64,000 bases of DNA from Faecalibacterium sp. HTF-F (GCF_023347535.1 NZ_CP094473.1:1364001-1428000); one strand, 5' to 3'; shown: positions 38,479 through 50,026, counted from the stretch's first letter. Made by a program: numbers and translations. The notes: generated by a model not told the origin, from the sequence alone.

Positions 38479-38592
38479 GCAGGGGCTGTTTTGCAGCAGT
38501 TCGGGCTTGTTTCTTTTGTGCCGGATGAGGGGAGAGAATGGCGCAGAGTCCGTCTCTTCATCCTCCCTTCACAGTTCATTTGAAAAAAGTGC

Positions 38593-38764
38593 TTTTTCTT
38601 TCCGGCGTTTCATGCTATAATAATATTCAAACACGGCTTTGGGGCCGTCGCCGCCTGCTTTGGCAGTGCGGCAGGATAGGGCAGATCAGACGGTGTACCG
38701 TTCTGCCGGGGCAGTGCCCGCAACAGAGGGCGGGCGGGAAAATCAAAAAGAGAGGCGAATCGAG
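38593..38764 (+). promoter_or_regulatory. Promoter and leader of the aconitase-family gene
   Basis: An extended -10 element, TGCTATAAT (TATAAT at 38616-38621), with a weak T-rich -35. A GC-rich leader of about 140 bases follows, with small inverted repeats (GGGCAGTGCCC-like) but no recognised riboswitch. Confidence 0.6.
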
Positions 38765-41041
38765 ATGTTGGATATGATCAAGTGCAGCACCGGCGGTGCA
38801 TACTATGCCCGCGGGGAGTGGGTGCCGGCAGACGGCAATGCATCTGCCGCGCTGGCCGCAAAAGGCTTTGATGCAGCAGCCGTTGCAAACGCAAAGACCG
38901 GTACCATGGCTTACAGCATTCTGCAGGCCCATAACACCAGCGGCGATGCCGATAACCTGAAGATCAAGTTTGATGCCATGGCCAGCCATGACATCACCTT
39001 TGTTGGCATTATCCAGACAGCCCGCGCATCCGGTCTGGAGAAATTCCCCATTCCATATGTGCTTACCAACTGCCACAACAGCCTGTGCGCTGTGGGCGGC
39101 ACTATCAACGAGGATGACCACCGCTTTGGACTGTCCGCTGCTAAAAAGTACGGCGGCATCTTTGTGCCCCCGCACCTTGCAGTCATCCATCAGTACATGC
39201 GCGAAAAGTTTGCGGGCTGCGGCAAAATGATCCTGGGCTCCGACTCCCACACCCGCTATGGCGCTTTGGGCACCATGGCTATTGGCGAGGGCGGCGGCGA
39301 GCTGGCAAAGCAGCTGCTGGGCCGCACCTATGATGTTGCCCGCCCGGGCGTCGTGGCCATCTACCTCACCGGCTCTCTGCCCGCAGGCTGCGGCCCCCAC
39401 GATGTGGCGATCGCACTGGTGGGCAAGCTGTTCAAGAGCGGCTACGTCAAGAACAAGGTCATGGAGTTCGTTGGCCCCGGCATTGCGTCCCTGCGTCAGG
39501 ATACCCGCAATGCCATCGATGCGATGACCACCGAGACCACCTGCCTGTCCTCCATCTGGGAGACAGACGAGACCACCCATCGCTTCCTTGCTGTGCACGG
39601 CCGCGCTGCCGACTATAAAAAGCTGGCCCCGGCGGATCTGGCCTACTATGACGGCGTGGTGGAAGTGGATCTGTCTGCGATCCGCCCGATGATCGCACTG
39701 CCCATGCACCCCTCCAATGCATTCACCATTGAAGAACTGAACGCAAACCTTGAGGATATTCTCCACGCCTGCGAACAGGATGTGCAGAAGCTCATCGGCC
39801 GCAAGGACGTCAGCCTTGACCTGTGCAGCAAGATCGAGAACGGAAAGCTGCGTGTGGATCAGGGTGTCATTGCAGGCTGTGCAGGCGGTCTTTACGACAG
39901 CATTTATGAGGCAGCCTCCATCCTCAAGGGCCATACCGGCGGCTGCGGCGACTACGCACTCAGCGTGTACCCCGGCAGCCAGCCGATCATGATGGAGCTG
40001 GTGCGCACCGGCGTGATCAGCGACCTGATGGCAAGCGGTGCAACCATCCGCACGGCTTTCTGCGGTCCCTGCTTCGGTGCAGGTGATGTGCCCGCAAACG
40101 GTGCGCTGTCCATCCGCCATACCACCCGCAACTTCCCAAGCCGTGAGGGCTCCAAGCCTGGCAACGGCCAGCTTTCCGGCGTAGCACTGATGGATGCCCG
40201 CAGCATTGCAGCCACCACGGCCAACGGCGGCATCCTGACCCCGGCCACCGACATTGATTACGATCCCACTGTGCCTGAGTATCAGTACGATCCTTCCAGC
40301 TACAATACCCGCGTGTATCAGGGCTTTGGCAAAGGCGATTACGATGCACTGCTCAAGCTGGGTCCCAACATCAAGGACTGGCCCGAGATCGCACCGCTGG
40401 GCGAGAATCTGCTGCTGAAGGTGGCTTCCTACATCACCGATCCTGTTACCACCACGGACGAGCTCATCCCCTCCGGCGAGACCTCGTCCTTCCGCTCCAA
40501 TCCGCTGGGTCTGGCAGAGTTCACCCTCAGCCGCAAGGACCCGGAGTACGTGGGCCGCGCCAAGGCTGTGCAGGCTGAGGAAAAGGCCCGCCGTGCAGGC
40601 GAGGGCAGCGCTGAGGTGCTGGCTCAGCTGCACAAAGTGCCCGGCTGCGAGGCCCTGACATGGGATGATGTGCAGATCGCATCCACCATCTTTGCCGTCA
40701 AACCCGGCGATGGTTCTGCCCGTGAGCAGGCTGCCAGCTGTCAGCGCGTGCTGGGTGCCGGGGCCAACATCGTCACCGAATATGCCACCAAGCGCTACCG
40801 CTCCAACCTCATCAACTGGGGTATGCTGCCGCTGCAGCTGGTGGGCGCAACGCCCTTCGGTCTGGGCGATTATGTGTTCATCCCCAACGTCTGCGAAGCT
40901 CTCAAGGGCGATCTGCAGGACATCAAGGCCTATGTGCTGGGCGATTCCGTCAAGGAGTTCAGCCTGTACATGGCCCCGCTGACCGCCGATGAGCGCAAGA
41001 TCCTGGCAGATGGCTGCCTGATCAATTTCTATAAGAACTAA
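38765..41041 (+). CDS. Aconitase-family hydratase (YbhJ-like)
   Basis: A 758-residue aconitase-superfamily protein. Fe-S and active-site motifs visible: [13 protein letters not shown] (about residue 103), [34 protein letters not shown] and [10 protein letters not shown]. The swivel domain ([22 protein letters not shown]) is at the C-terminus. Compared with AcnA/AcnB the arrangement differs, and it resembles the less studied hydratase group that includes E. coli YbhJ. The substrate may be citrate or another hydroxy-acid; no TCA neighbour genes are present to help. ATG 38765 follows AGAGAGG. Confidence 0.85.
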   Translation: MLDMIKCSTGGAYYARGEWVPADGNASAALAAKGFDAAAVANAKTGTMAYSILQAHNTSGDADNLKIKFDAMASHDITFVGIIQTARASGLEKFPIPYVLTNCHNSLCAVGGTINEDDHRFGLSAAKKYGGIFVPPHLAVIHQYMREKFAGCGKMILGSDSHTRYGALGTMAIGEGGGELAKQLLGRTYDVARPGVVAIYLTGSLPAGCGPHDVAIALVGKLFKSGYVKNKVMEFVGPGIASLRQDTRNAIDAMTTETTCLSSIWETDETTHRFLAVHGRAADYKKLAPADLAYYDGVVEVDLSAIRPMIALPMHPSNAFTIEELNANLEDILHACEQDVQKLIGRKDVSLDLCSKIENGKLRVDQGVIAGCAGGLYDSIYEAASILKGHTGGCGDYALSVYPGSQPIMMELVRTGVISDLMASGATIRTAFCGPCFGAGDVPANGALSIRHTTRNFPSREGSKPGNGQLSGVALMDARSIAATTANGGILTPATDIDYDPTVPEYQYDPSSYNTRVYQGFGKGDYDALLKLGPNIKDWPEIAPLGENLLLKVASYITDPVTTTDELIPSGETSSFRSNPLGLAEFTLSRKDPEYVGRAKAVQAEEKARRAGEGSAEVLAQLHKVPGCEALTWDDVQIASTIFAVKPGDGSAREQAASCQRVLGAGANIVTEYATKRYRSNLINWGMLPLQLVGATPFGLGDYVFIPNVCEALKGDLQDIKAYVLGDSVKEFSLYMAPLTADERKILADGCLINFYKN

Positions 41042-41048
41042 TAAAGAT

Positions 41049-41095
41049 CCTCTCAGTCATTGCTTCGCAATGCCAGCTCTCCCGAAAGGGAGAGC
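41049..41095 (+). repeat. Palindromic intergenic repeat, left copy (with terminator)
   Basis: CCTCTCAGTC...CCAGCTCTCCC GAAA GGGAGAGC. Its right half is an intrinsic terminator (AGCTCTCCC/GGGAGAGCT then TTTT, 41075-41100) for the hydratase gene. An inverted relative lies at 41155-41195. Confidence 0.75.
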
Positions 41096-41154
41096 TTTTT
41101 AGCAGAACGGAGCACGGCAGCTTTTGCGGATAAAAAGCATTTGGCAAAAGAAAA

Positions 41155-41195
41155 GCCCCCCTCGGGGGAGCTGACGCCGCAGGCGGCTGAGGGGG
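41155..41195 (-). repeat. Palindromic intergenic repeat, inverted right copy
   Basis: Read on the minus strand: CCCCCTCAGCC...GTCAGCTCCCCCGAGGGGGGC, which aligns with the left copy over its whole length with conserved CTCAG and CAGCTC blocks. The pair, 59 bases apart, looks like the two ends of a small non-autonomous element or two members of an interspersed repeat family. Confidence 0.7.
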
Positions 41196-41218
41196 TTTTC
41201 ATGGAGGTTTCAATTTCT

Positions 41219-42076
41219 ATGCCCGGCGATCTTCACAATCATTCTACCTGTTCCGATGGCTCGGTGCCCATCCACCGTCTGCCGCTCATGGCGGCGCGGG
41301 CGGGTCTGGACACCATGGCCATTTCCGACCATGATACCCTGCTCAGTGTGAATTACTGCTATGAGCACCCGGTGCAGGACGGGGTGCATCTGCTCCCGGC
41401 GGCTGAACTCACCGGCTACGACCACGAGCATCATCACCGAGTGCACCTGTTGTGCTATTACCCGGATCCGGAAAGCCGGGAGCTGAGGGAGCACTGCGAC
41501 ATCCTGCGCCAGCGCCGCAACGAGTGCGGTCTGCAAAGCGCAAAGGAGATCGAAGCGCTGTATCCGCAGTTCCGCACGGAACAGGCACTGGAATACGCAA
41601 AAGACAGCGGTGTACTGTTCAAAAGCGGCATTATGGAGGCACTGCATCAGCTGGGCCTGTGCGATGCCGTATATGGCAGGCTGTACAGTTACCTTTTTGG
41701 CTGGGAGCCGCGCGGCGTGGTGTTGCATCAGGTAAAGTATCCTTCGGTGCAGGAGGTGCTTGCCACAGCCAAGGCAGCCGGTGCGGTGGTGGTGTTTGCG
41801 CACCCGACCGTTTACAAAAGCATGCCGCTGGTACGCCAGCTTGCCAAAGAGGGAATGATCGATGGCATCGAGGTGGAGCATCCCCGCAACAGCCCGGAGG
41901 ACAAGGCTGAGTGTGCGGCGCTGTGCGAGCAGTACGGTCTCATCCATACGGGAGGCACCGACTTCCACGGGGCTAACCACAAGGTGCCGCACCCGGTGGG
42001 CACCTGCACCACAGAGGAGGATCAGATCGCCCGTATTCTGGAGCTGGCCCACCAGCGCCGTGGAATCGATGTATGA
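41219..42076 (+). CDS. PHP-domain phosphoesterase
   Basis: A 285-residue PHP-domain protein with metal-binding motifs DLHNHSTCSDG, SDHDT, a glutamate in PAAELTGYD, HPTVYK and GGTDFHG. It resembles nucleoside 3',5'-bisphosphate phosphatases (TrpH/RNase AM family). GGAGG is at 41203-41207; ATG 41219 gives an 11-base spacing, while the in-frame ATG at 41201 lies inside the ribosome binding site. The start region abuts the inverted repeat, which may have brought or displaced control signals. Confidence 0.88.
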   Translation: MPGDLHNHSTCSDGSVPIHRLPLMAARAGLDTMAISDHDTLLSVNYCYEHPVQDGVHLLPAAELTGYDHEHHHRVHLLCYYPDPESRELREHCDILRQRRNECGLQSAKEIEALYPQFRTEQALEYAKDSGVLFKSGIMEALHQLGLCDAVYGRLYSYLFGWEPRGVVLHQVKYPSVQEVLATAKAAGAVVVFAHPTVYKSMPLVRQLAKEGMIDGIEVEHPRNSPEDKAECAALCEQYGLIHTGGTDFHGANHKVPHPVGTCTTEEDQIARILELAHQRRGIDV

Positions 42077-42093
42077 CCGTGCAGCAGGTCACA

Positions 42094-42121
42094 TTGACAT
42101 TCCAACAGACCGGCCTATAAT
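42094..42121 (+). promoter_or_regulatory. Promoter for the TSCPD gene
   Basis: A consensus TTGACA (42094-42099), a 16-base spacer and TATAAT (42116-42121). Confidence 0.8.
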
Positions 42122-42174
42122 AAATGAAGACGAATACCGTCGGAATGTCTGTCAAAAAGAGAGGATTTTGAACT

Positions 42175-42438
42175 ATGAGCAAGGAATTCAGCTTCCCGAA
42201 CAGCGGCACCTGCTCCAAGCAGACCAACTTTGTACTGAACGATGACCACACCATTGAGAGCATGGAAGTCATCGGCGGCTGCAACGGCAACCTGAAGGGC
42301 ATCTGCAGCATCGTTCGCGGCATGAAGGCCGAACAGGTCATCGAACGCTTTGAGGATGTGAAATGCGGCTTCCGCAGCACCAGCTGCCCGGATCAGATCG
42401 CAAAGAACCTGAAAAAGGCTCTGGCTGAAATGAACTGA
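42175..42438 (+). CDS. TSCPD domain protein, TIGR03905 family
   Basis: An 87-residue protein made of a single TSCPD domain (named for a TSCPD motif, here RSTSCPDQIAKNLKKAL at the end). The same domain is found at the C-terminus of some ribonucleotide reductases. Two cysteine pairs (SGTC and GGCNG, then KCGF and SCPD) could bind metal. Function is unknown. It has its own consensus promoter and terminator, so it is expressed separately and probably strongly. Confidence 0.9.
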   Translation: MSKEFSFPNSGTCSKQTNFVLNDDHTIESMEVIGGCNGNLKGICSIVRGMKAEQVIERFEDVKCGFRSTSCPDQIAKNLKKALAEMN

Positions 42439-42449
42439 ATATGATCTGC

Positions 42450-42488
42450 CAAAGAGGAGATGCCACACCGGTATCTCCTCTTTGCTTT
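42450..42488 (+). terminator. Terminator of the TSCPD gene
   Basis: A 14-bp stem with one G-U pair (AAAGAGGAGATGCC with GGTATCTCCTCTTT), then a T-rich stretch. Confidence 0.82.
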
Positions 42489-42576
42489 TCCCATCCCGAC
42501 ACAAACGACTGATTTTTTTCGGTGCTTTGGGACTATACTTCTTGTGCAAACGAATTTTTCAACAAGGAGCAGGCAA

Positions 42577-44877
42577 ATGAGCATCTGGGAAAAAATGGGC
42601 TTTGGCGGTTACAAAGGCTTTTCGCACGAGGCGGACAGATTGCTGCGCAGTGCAGTGGAGCTTGCCGGGAACCTGGGCTGCGAAAAGGCAGATACCAGCC
42701 ATCTGCTGCTGGCGATCCTGCAGCAGGATCAGGGCGCAGCAGCGCGGTTTCTGGCAGGCAAACAGATCTGTGAGCCGGAAGTGCGCCGTCAACTGGCTCA
42801 GACCCGCCGCGCCCCGGCTCTGCATCTGGACCGCCATGACCTTGCACCGGATCTCAGGCGTACCATGGACTATGCTATCATCGGGGCGCAGAACGCTCAC
42901 CTGAACCGTGCTGAACCGGAACACTTGCTCTGCGCGATGCTGGAGGATGATGGCTGCACGGCAGGCGTGCTGCTGGCGTCCATGGGGCTGCAGCTCACAG
43001 AGGCTGTGAGAGAATGCCGCCAGTTGTCCGGGCAGTTCGTTCTGCCGTACCAGACACGGGCGGCAGCCGGTGCACCACGCGGCAGCCGGGCCAGTGATAA
43101 ATACTGCCGTGATCTGACCCGCCGCGCCGCAGAACGGGAGCTGGACCCGGTGTTCTGCCGGGAGGCGGAGCTGGACCGCATGGTAGAGATCTTATGCCGC
43201 CGTCAGAAAAACAACCCCTGTCTGGTGGGGGAGCCGGGCGTTGGCAAGACGGCGTTGGCAGAGGGCCTTGCCCAGCGCATTGCCGGGGACCGCGTGCCGC
43301 GCGCGCTCAAGGGGCGCCGCCTGCTGGCACTGGATATGGCCAGCCTTGTGGCAGGCACAAAATACCGCGGCGATTTTGAAGAGCGATTCAAAAACCTGCT
43401 GGAAGAACTGGTCCGGGACGGCAGTGCCATCCTGTTCGTGGACGAATTCCATACCATTGTAGGTGCCGGTGCAGCGGAAGGTGCCATTGATGCAGCCAGC
43501 ATTTTAAAGCCGGTGCTGGCACGCGGAGAGCTGCAGATGATCGGTGCCACTACCACCGAGGAATTCCGCACCCATATCCAGAAGGATGCTGCATTGGAAC
43601 GCCGTTTCGGCAAGGTGCAGGTGGAGGAGCCTACGCCTGCACAGGCCGTCGATATCCTCAGCGGTCTGGCCCCGCGCTACGAACGCTATCACAACGTAAA
43701 GCTTCCGCAGGAGACCCTGCAGGCGGCAGTGGAACTCTCGGTACGGTATCTGCCGGGGCGTTTTCTGCCGGATAAGGCCATCGACCTTGTGGATGAAGCC
43801 TGCGCAGCGGCACGCATCCGTGCGGAACGGGAAAAGCAGCCCCAGCCCGTGCTGACCCCGGATGATATCGCCCATGTAGTGGCACAGGCCAGCGGCGTGC
43901 CCACAGAGCGCGTTGGAGAGCAGGAACGGGAACGGCTGGAAAAGCTGGAACAGCGCCTGAACGAGGAGATCGTCGGGCAGAGCCGCGCAGTCGCTGCCGT
44001 GGCAGGGGCCATCCGCCGCAGCCGTACCGGCCTTGGGGAGCCGGGAAGGCCCATAGGAGCAATGCTGTTCCTTGGCCCCACCGGCGTTGGCAAAACAGCC
44101 CTTGCCAGGGCGCTGGCCGTCAGCTGGTTCGGCAGCGAAAAGGCACTGCTCAAGTTTGACATGTCGGAATATCAGGAGCAGCACACCGCTGCCCGGCTGC
44201 TGGGTGCCCCGCCGGGCTATCTGGGCCATGATGAGGGCGGGCAGCTCACCGAGGCCGTGCGCCGCCGCCCCTACAGCGTGGTCCTGTTTGATGAGATCGA
44301 AAAAGCCCACCCGGATATCCAGAACATCCTGCTGCAGATCCTGGAGGATGGGCAGCTCACCGATGCCATGGGGCGAAAAGCGGATTTCCGCAACACCATC
44401 GTACTGCTCACATCCAACCTTGGCGCGCGCTTTCTGGCAGGTCAGAGCGCTCCGCTGGGCTTTGCTGCGGGCAGTGAAGCCGTATTTGAAAAGCAGTCGG
44501 CGCAGGCCGTTGAGGAAGCGAAAAAGTGGTTCCGGCCAGAACTGGCAGGCCGTCTGGATGAAATGATCGTGTTCCGTCCGCTGGCAGATGACAGCCTGTG
44601 CGCCATTGCGGAAAAACTGCTCTGCCAGCTGGAACAGCGTGCAGCAGGCAGTGGCTATCAGCTGCACCATACGCCTCAGGTGGGCAGGGCACTGGCGGCA
44701 AAGGCACGGTCAGCCTATGGTGCCCGGGAACTGCGCCGCGCCGTGGACAGGGCAGTAGAGCAAGCCCTTGCAGACCGCATTGCCTCCGGCACAGCCAGTA
44801 CCGGCCAGCACTGGACAGCGGACTGCTCGTCTGATGGCTCTATCATCCTGCGGGAGGATGAAACCGTAACCATGTAA
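42577..44877 (+). CDS. ClpC/ClpA-like ATP-dependent protease ATP-binding subunit
   Basis: A 766-residue class I Clp ATPase: an N-terminal pair of Clp repeats (about 1-145), first AAA+ module with Walker A GEPGVGKT at 218-225, and second with GPTGVGKT at 500-507. There is no ClpB coiled-coil insertion, and the linker seems too short for the UVR motif of canonical ClpC. The LGF tripeptide in APLGFAAG (about residue 627) fits a ClpP-docking loop, so it likely feeds the ClpP encoded at 9835. ATG 42577 follows AAGGAG. A -10 TATACT lies at 42534-42539. The organism's McsAB/CtsR genes are not in the window. Confidence 0.88.
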   Translation: MSIWEKMGFGGYKGFSHEADRLLRSAVELAGNLGCEKADTSHLLLAILQQDQGAAARFLAGKQICEPEVRRQLAQTRRAPALHLDRHDLAPDLRRTMDYAIIGAQNAHLNRAEPEHLLCAMLEDDGCTAGVLLASMGLQLTEAVRECRQLSGQFVLPYQTRAAAGAPRGSRASDKYCRDLTRRAAERELDPVFCREAELDRMVEILCRRQKNNPCLVGEPGVGKTALAEGLAQRIAGDRVPRALKGRRLLALDMASLVAGTKYRGDFEERFKNLLEELVRDGSAILFVDEFHTIVGAGAAEGAIDAASILKPVLARGELQMIGATTTEEFRTHIQKDAALERRFGKVQVEEPTPAQAVDILSGLAPRYERYHNVKLPQETLQAAVELSVRYLPGRFLPDKAIDLVDEACAAARIRAEREKQPQPVLTPDDIAHVVAQASGVPTERVGEQERERLEKLEQRLNEEIVGQSRAVAAVAGAIRRSRTGLGEPGRPIGAMLFLGPTGVGKTALARALAVSWFGSEKALLKFDMSEYQEQHTAARLLGAPPGYLGHDEGGQLTEAVRRRPYSVVLFDEIEKAHPDIQNILLQILEDGQLTDAMGRKADFRNTIVLLTSNLGARFLAGQSAPLGFAAGSEAVFEKQSAQAVEEAKKWFRPELAGRLDEMIVFRPLADDSLCAIAEKLLCQLEQRAAGSGYQLHHTPQVGRALAAKARSAYGARELRRAVDRAVEQALADRIASGTASTGQHWTADCSSDGSIILREDETVTM

Positions 44878-44927
44878 AAATTGGACAGTAGTGGCTTCCC
44901 CGCCGTCCTGCCAAGTAAAAATGCATC

Positions 44928-44955
44928 TTGCAACCTGCTGGTTTTCTGTTATCAT
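44928..44955 (+). promoter_or_regulatory. Promoter for the lipid kinase gene
   Basis: TTGCAA (44928-44933), a 16-base spacer and TATCAT (44950-44955). Confidence 0.6.
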
Positions 44956-45000
44956 AGAATCAGGGTGTATCTGAAAAAACAGAATTGCAGGAGGAAGTTC

Positions 45001-45990
45001 ATGCGCACTTTATTTCTTTTGAACCCCACTGCCGGCAAGGCAGACTGTACCCGTGCTCTGCCACGGCAGATCGATGCGGCTGCGGCGCGGGCCGGTCTTG
45101 CCATGGGAGAATATACCATTCGGATCACTGCCCACGCAGGCCACGCCCGGGAGCTTGCCAATGTCGCAGCCCGACAGGCCCGGCAGGCAGGGGAGCAGCT
45201 CCGCATCTATACAGCAGGCGGCGATGGCACCTTCAATGAAGCCCTCACCGGCGTCTATGGGTTTGAAAATGCGGCTGTGGGCTGCCTGCCCTATGGCAGC
45301 GGCAATGATTTCCTGCGTACTTTTGGCACAAAAGCGGAATTTCTGGATCTGGACGCCCAGCTTGCAGGCGGGCCGGTCGCCATTGACCTGATGCAGACCA
45401 GTCTCGGTCTTTCGGCCACCATCTGCGCTGCCGGTCTGGATGCGCAGGTCGCCTACGGCATCCCGAAGTTCCGGCGCATCCCGCTGTGCGGCGGCGAAGC
45501 GGCCTATGCGCTTTCCATCGTAGAACAGCTGTGCGGGCATATTGGCCGAAGAGTAGAGTACACCATTGACGGCGAGACTCTGACAGTGGACTGCCTTATG
45601 TGTGCCGTCTGCAATGGCCGCACCTATGGCGGTGGTTTCCGTGCAGCGCCGGAAGCCCAGCCGGACGACGGCTGGCTGGATGTGTATATCATCCGCAAGG
45701 TGAGCCGTTTGACCATCGCAAAACTTCTGGGAATGTACAAAAACGGAGGGCACTTCCGGAATGGTCAGCTGGTCAGGGCGGCAGAACCGTACTTTATCTA
45801 CCGGCGGGCAAAGCAGGTCTCTCTGCGCGCCGTGGATGGCCGCGGGCCTATCGTTGCTACGGCAGACGGTGAGTGTGTGCCCAAGGAGCAGATCACTGTG
45901 CAGGTACAGCCGCTGGCTGGCCGTATTCTGCTGCCAAAGCCTGCTTTTGAGCGCTTTGCAGCGCAGCGGTCCGAACAGAGTGCGACCTGA
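45001..45990 (+). CDS. Diacylglycerol/lipid kinase family protein
   Basis: A 329-residue DAGK-catalytic-domain (YegS/DgkB/BmrU-like) protein that probably phosphorylates diacylglycerol or a related lipid. It starts MRTLFLLNPTAGK, has the nucleotide-binding GGDGTFNEA motif (about 78-86) and GxGNDFLR, which are standard. ATG 45001 follows AGGAGG; the longer frame to 44881 spans the promoter. It is followed by a terminator, so it is monocistronic. The substrate is inferred from the family. Confidence 0.9.
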   Translation: MRTLFLLNPTAGKADCTRALPRQIDAAAARAGLAMGEYTIRITAHAGHARELANVAARQARQAGEQLRIYTAGGDGTFNEALTGVYGFENAAVGCLPYGSGNDFLRTFGTKAEFLDLDAQLAGGPVAIDLMQTSLGLSATICAAGLDAQVAYGIPKFRRIPLCGGEAAYALSIVEQLCGHIGRRVEYTIDGETLTVDCLMCAVCNGRTYGGGFRAAPEAQPDDGWLDVYIIRKVSRLTIAKLLGMYKNGGHFRNGQLVRAAEPYFIYRRAKQVSLRAVDGRGPIVATADGECVPKEQITVQVQPLAGRILLPKPAFERFAAQRSEQSAT

Positions 45991-46033
45991 CCAGACGCGA
46001 AAAAATTCAGCCTTCAGGATCTCCTGAGCAGTC

Positions 46034-46076
46034 AAAGGGTCGGAAGCCTTAAAACAGGGTTTCCGACCCTTTGTTT
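46034..46076 (+). terminator. Terminator of the lipid kinase gene
   Basis: AAAGGGTCGGAA (46034-46045) pairs with TTCCGACCCTTT (46061-46072), then GTTTTG. Confidence 0.85.
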
Positions 46077-46184
46077 TGCAGAAAAAAGAAAGGAAATCCG
46101 GAAGGTTTTGAATCAGGTTTTGCTGATGATACGTTGATTGGACGAGCTGTCACAAATTGTTAATAAAGAATTGCAAAAAAAGCC

Positions 46185-46213
46185 TTGATTTTTCGGGTCA
46201 AGATGAGTACAAT
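46185..46213 (+). promoter_or_regulatory. Promoter of groESL
   Basis: TTGATT (46185-46190), a 17-base spacer and TACAAT (46208-46213), directly before the CIRCE operator. Confidence 0.8.
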
Positions 46214-46217
46214 ACTC

Positions 46218-46244
46218 TTAGCACTCAGAGAAAAGGAGTGCTAA
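46218..46244 (+). promoter_or_regulatory. CIRCE operator for HrcA
   Basis: A perfect consensus: TTAGCACTC, nine bases, GAGTGCTAA. It lies at the transcription start of groESL, so heat-shock control by HrcA repression is expected. hrcA itself is not in the window. Confidence 0.97.
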
Positions 46245-46322
46245 ACAACCGGAAGGGCGCACGCGAGGCTTCCGGTTCATGGCAAAGTTTAAATTATATT
46301 TTATTATAGGAGGGCAAGAACT

Positions 46323-46610
46323 ATGAAGATCATTCCTCTTGCAGACCGTGTTGTTATCAAGACTGTTGAGGTCGAGGAGACCACCAAGGGCGGCCTGATC
46401 CTGACCGGCAGTGCCAAGGAGAAGCCTCAGGTGGCTGAGGTCATTGCTGTAGGCCCCGGCGGCATTGTGGACGGCAAGGAAGTCAAGATGACCGTTAAGG
46501 TCGGCGACAAGGTCCTCACCAGCAAGTATTCCGGCACCGAGGTCAAGGTGGACGGTGAGGAGTGCACCATCGTCCGTCAGGGTGATATCCTGGCAGTCGT
46601 TGAGGACTGA
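46323..46610 (+). CDS. groES: Co-chaperonin GroES
   Basis: A 95-residue GroES. It begins MKIIPLADRVVIKTVEVEE, contains the mobile loop region (TTKGGLILTGSAKEKPQ), and ends EECTIVRQGDILAVVED. It caps GroEL in the folding cycle. Ribosome binding site AGGAGG precedes ATG. It is the first gene of the CIRCE-controlled operon, 51 bases before groEL. Confidence 0.98.
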   Translation: MKIIPLADRVVIKTVEVEETTKGGLILTGSAKEKPQVAEVIAVGPGGIVDGKEVKMTVKVGDKVLTSKYSGTEVKVDGEECTIVRQGDILAVVED

Positions 46611-46658
46611 GCACAGCCCCCTCTGTATTAAGAAATTGAGCTTTAAAGGAGCGATTAG

Positions 46659-48302
<1,644 letters not shown>

Positions 48303-48356
48303 TAACTGCCTAAAAACCGCATGAATCCTTGATTTTTGGAGCACGCAAAAGCGGAT

Positions 48357-48383
48357 TTACGCCAAACTTACGCCACTTACGCC
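48357..48383 (+). repeat. Integrase arm-type repeats, left end
   Basis: Three direct copies of TTACGCC at 48357, 48368 and 48377 (spacing 11 and 9). The same heptamer occurs three times at the right end (61643, 61655, 61667). Confidence 0.7.
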
Positions 48384-48410
48384 AAAAATCAAAGCGCACT
48401 ATAGGGTAAC

Positions 48411-48448
48411 AAAATCGGCACTCGCTGAAAAGCGGGTGCCGATTTTTG
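48411..48448 (+). terminator. Terminator at the left end of the island
   Basis: AAAATCGGCAC..CGCT (48411-48426) pairs with AGCG.GTGCCGATTTT (48431-48446), followed by T. It probably ends groESL transcription now that the native terminator is displaced. Confidence 0.82.
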
Positions 48449-48590
48449 TGTCTAGGGGATTTGAAGACTCATGAAACCCACTGATGGATTCTGCGAGCGG
48501 CAGACTATCAGCGGCTTTATTGTTGACGAAAAACAAAGGTAGGGATACAATAATAAAAAAGAACGTAAAACCGGAAGGGAGCGTGCCGCC

Positions 48591-48704
48591 ATGGAAAATC
48601 AGAGGGACTTCTGCAACGAATGCGGCGGCGAAATGGGGATTCCCGGCCTGATGGACTACAACATGAAGGAAATTGACGAGCAGTATCATGCTATGCAAGC
48701 ATAA
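48591..48704 (+). CDS. Small hypothetical protein (37 aa) with a CxxC pair
   Basis: ATG 48591 follows GGAAGGGAG with a spacing of about 10 bases. The product starts MENQRDFCNECGGEMGIPG, so one CNEC knuckle is present, as in half a zinc ribbon. No family was recognised. It is supported by a good ribosome binding site and by position just before the next gene, but is short. Confidence 0.45.
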   Translation: MENQRDFCNECGGEMGIPGLMDYNMKEIDEQYHAMQA

Positions 48705-48720
48705 GAGGGGGGTTGCATAA

Positions 48721-49506
48721 ATGCTCTTGAAATACTTTTATATAGGAAAGGACAAGATGGTGAAGAGACTTAAACAAAATAGCTTTGGGTTGTGGATGGT
48801 AATAAGTGTTATATTTGCAGTACTTATTCATATCCTTTTTTCAATAAAAGCACCGGTTAGCTGGCTAGAAGCCAAATGGTCGGCAGGCGACATTCTTACA
48901 TATGCGTCTGGTGTATCACTTGGACTATTAGCTATGTGGCAAAATCAGAGATTCAAAGAGGAAAATGATAAATCGCAGGAGAGACTGGAAAAACTAACGA
49001 TTCAGGCAAATGAACTAAACATAATAGACAAAATTATAGAAAATGAAACTCGAAAATTGCAGGAAGCTCAGATTTGTTGGGATGATTTTTGCGATGCGTG
49101 TGAGTTTGCAACCATAAGTGGATTTTTTATAGAATCTAAAGGCGATGAAGATACTATTTTAGGAAAAACACGAAACCATATTGCTTTAATAAATCGCCTT
49201 TATGCGCAATTACAAAGAATTGTTCAAAATGACCCTGATGATGTTGCTCGAAGTTGCTTTACTGGAATATCAAATGCAGCAAACCATGCTGAAGACCTAT
49301 GCCATTTCTTTGAAAGGTGGAAGGAACAAGATGAAATTGCAGACAATGACTATATAAAAAAATACTATAAAGAGTATAAAGAACTGCTCTTGGTGCGAAA
49401 TGTGTTTTTGAGCATTCAAGAAAAACGATTGAATGCAATTTTATATAAAAATATGAGTTTGGATGAAATTCGCAAAGAGTTGAATCCGGAGAAAAAGACA
49501 ACGTGA
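48721..49506 (+). CDS. Hypothetical membrane protein with helical cytosolic domain
   Basis: A 261-residue AT-rich gene. Two TM segments near the N-terminus (about 22-42 and 55-72) are followed by a long helical region with coiled-coil character (residues ~80-115) and a mixed domain. No family was recognised. Two starts are possible: ATG 48721 with GAGGGG, or ATG 48757 with AGGAAAGG. Its composition (strongly AT-rich) differs from both the chromosome and other island genes, suggesting separate acquisition. Its place next to a restriction module makes a defence or signalling role possible, but nothing in the sequence proves it. Confidence 0.65.
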   Translation: MLLKYFYIGKDKMVKRLKQNSFGLWMVISVIFAVLIHILFSIKAPVSWLEAKWSAGDILTYASGVSLGLLAMWQNQRFKEENDKSQERLEKLTIQANELNIIDKIIENETRKLQEAQICWDDFCDACEFATISGFFIESKGDEDTILGKTRNHIALINRLYAQLQRIVQNDPDDVARSCFTGISNAANHAEDLCHFFERWKEQDEIADNDYIKKYYKEYKELLLVRNVFLSIQEKRLNAILYKNMSLDEIRKELNPEKKTT

Positions 49507-49527
49507 ACTAACAGATAATAGACGGCA

Positions 49528-49574
49528 AACAGCCGCCCAGCAAGACCATAGCGGTCAACTGCTGGGCGGCTGTT
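49528..49574. terminator. Bidirectional hairpin, first GCCGCCCAGC hairpin
   Basis: A 15-bp perfect stem (AACAGCCGCCCAGCA, 49528-49542, with its complement at 49560-49574) between the convergent membrane protein and HicB genes. Its core matches the hairpin at 50027. Confidence 0.7.
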
Positions 49575-49593
49575 GCTGTACTTATAACTATAC

Positions 49594-49971
49594 TTACGCC
49601 AGATGGAGTTTCTCTTTCAGCGCATCCTGAAGGACGCCGGAAAAGTTGATATGTGCCGATTCGGCGGCATCGTTGAGCCAGCCGGGAATGGAAAGGGGTT
49701 TCTTTACGGGTCTGTACCGCTTTTCGTACTCTTCCATATCGAAAGGCACCATCACCACAAAATCTTCCGGGTCAACATGGAGCGCAGAAGGGACAGAAGG
49801 CTCCGGGCAGACTTTGCAATCTTCCAGCATAAGGCCGATGGCATCCTGTGCCATGCGGACGGCTTCGTCCATGGTATCGCCTTGGGTGAAGCAGCCCTCA
49901 ATATCGGGGATATCAACAGAGTACCCGGTTTCTTCCGGGTGAAAAATTGCGGGATAGAAAATAGCATTCAT
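49594..49971 (-). CDS. HicB family antitoxin-like protein, without a HicA partner
   Basis: A 125-residue HicB-like protein: an N-terminal partial RNase H fold (FHPEETGYSVDIPDIEGCFTQGDTMDEAVRMAQDAIGLMLED) and a C-terminal ribbon-helix-helix-like tail (IPGWLNDAAESAHINFSGVLQDALKEKL). HicB normally neutralises the HicA mRNA-cleaving toxin encoded beside it. No HicA-sized frame is found in the adjacent 100-base gaps, so it is an orphan, possibly acting as a regulator. Confidence 0.85.
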   Translation of the reverse strand: MNAIFYPAIFHPEETGYSVDIPDIEGCFTQGDTMDEAVRMAQDAIGLMLEDCKVCPEPSVPSALHVDPEDFVVMVPFDMEEYEKRYRPVKKPLSIPGWLNDAAESAHINFSGVLQDALKEKLHLA

Positions 49972-50026
49972 AATGTGACCTCATTTATTGTATCAAATAC
50001 GTATTTTACGTATTTGTCAAGAGGGC

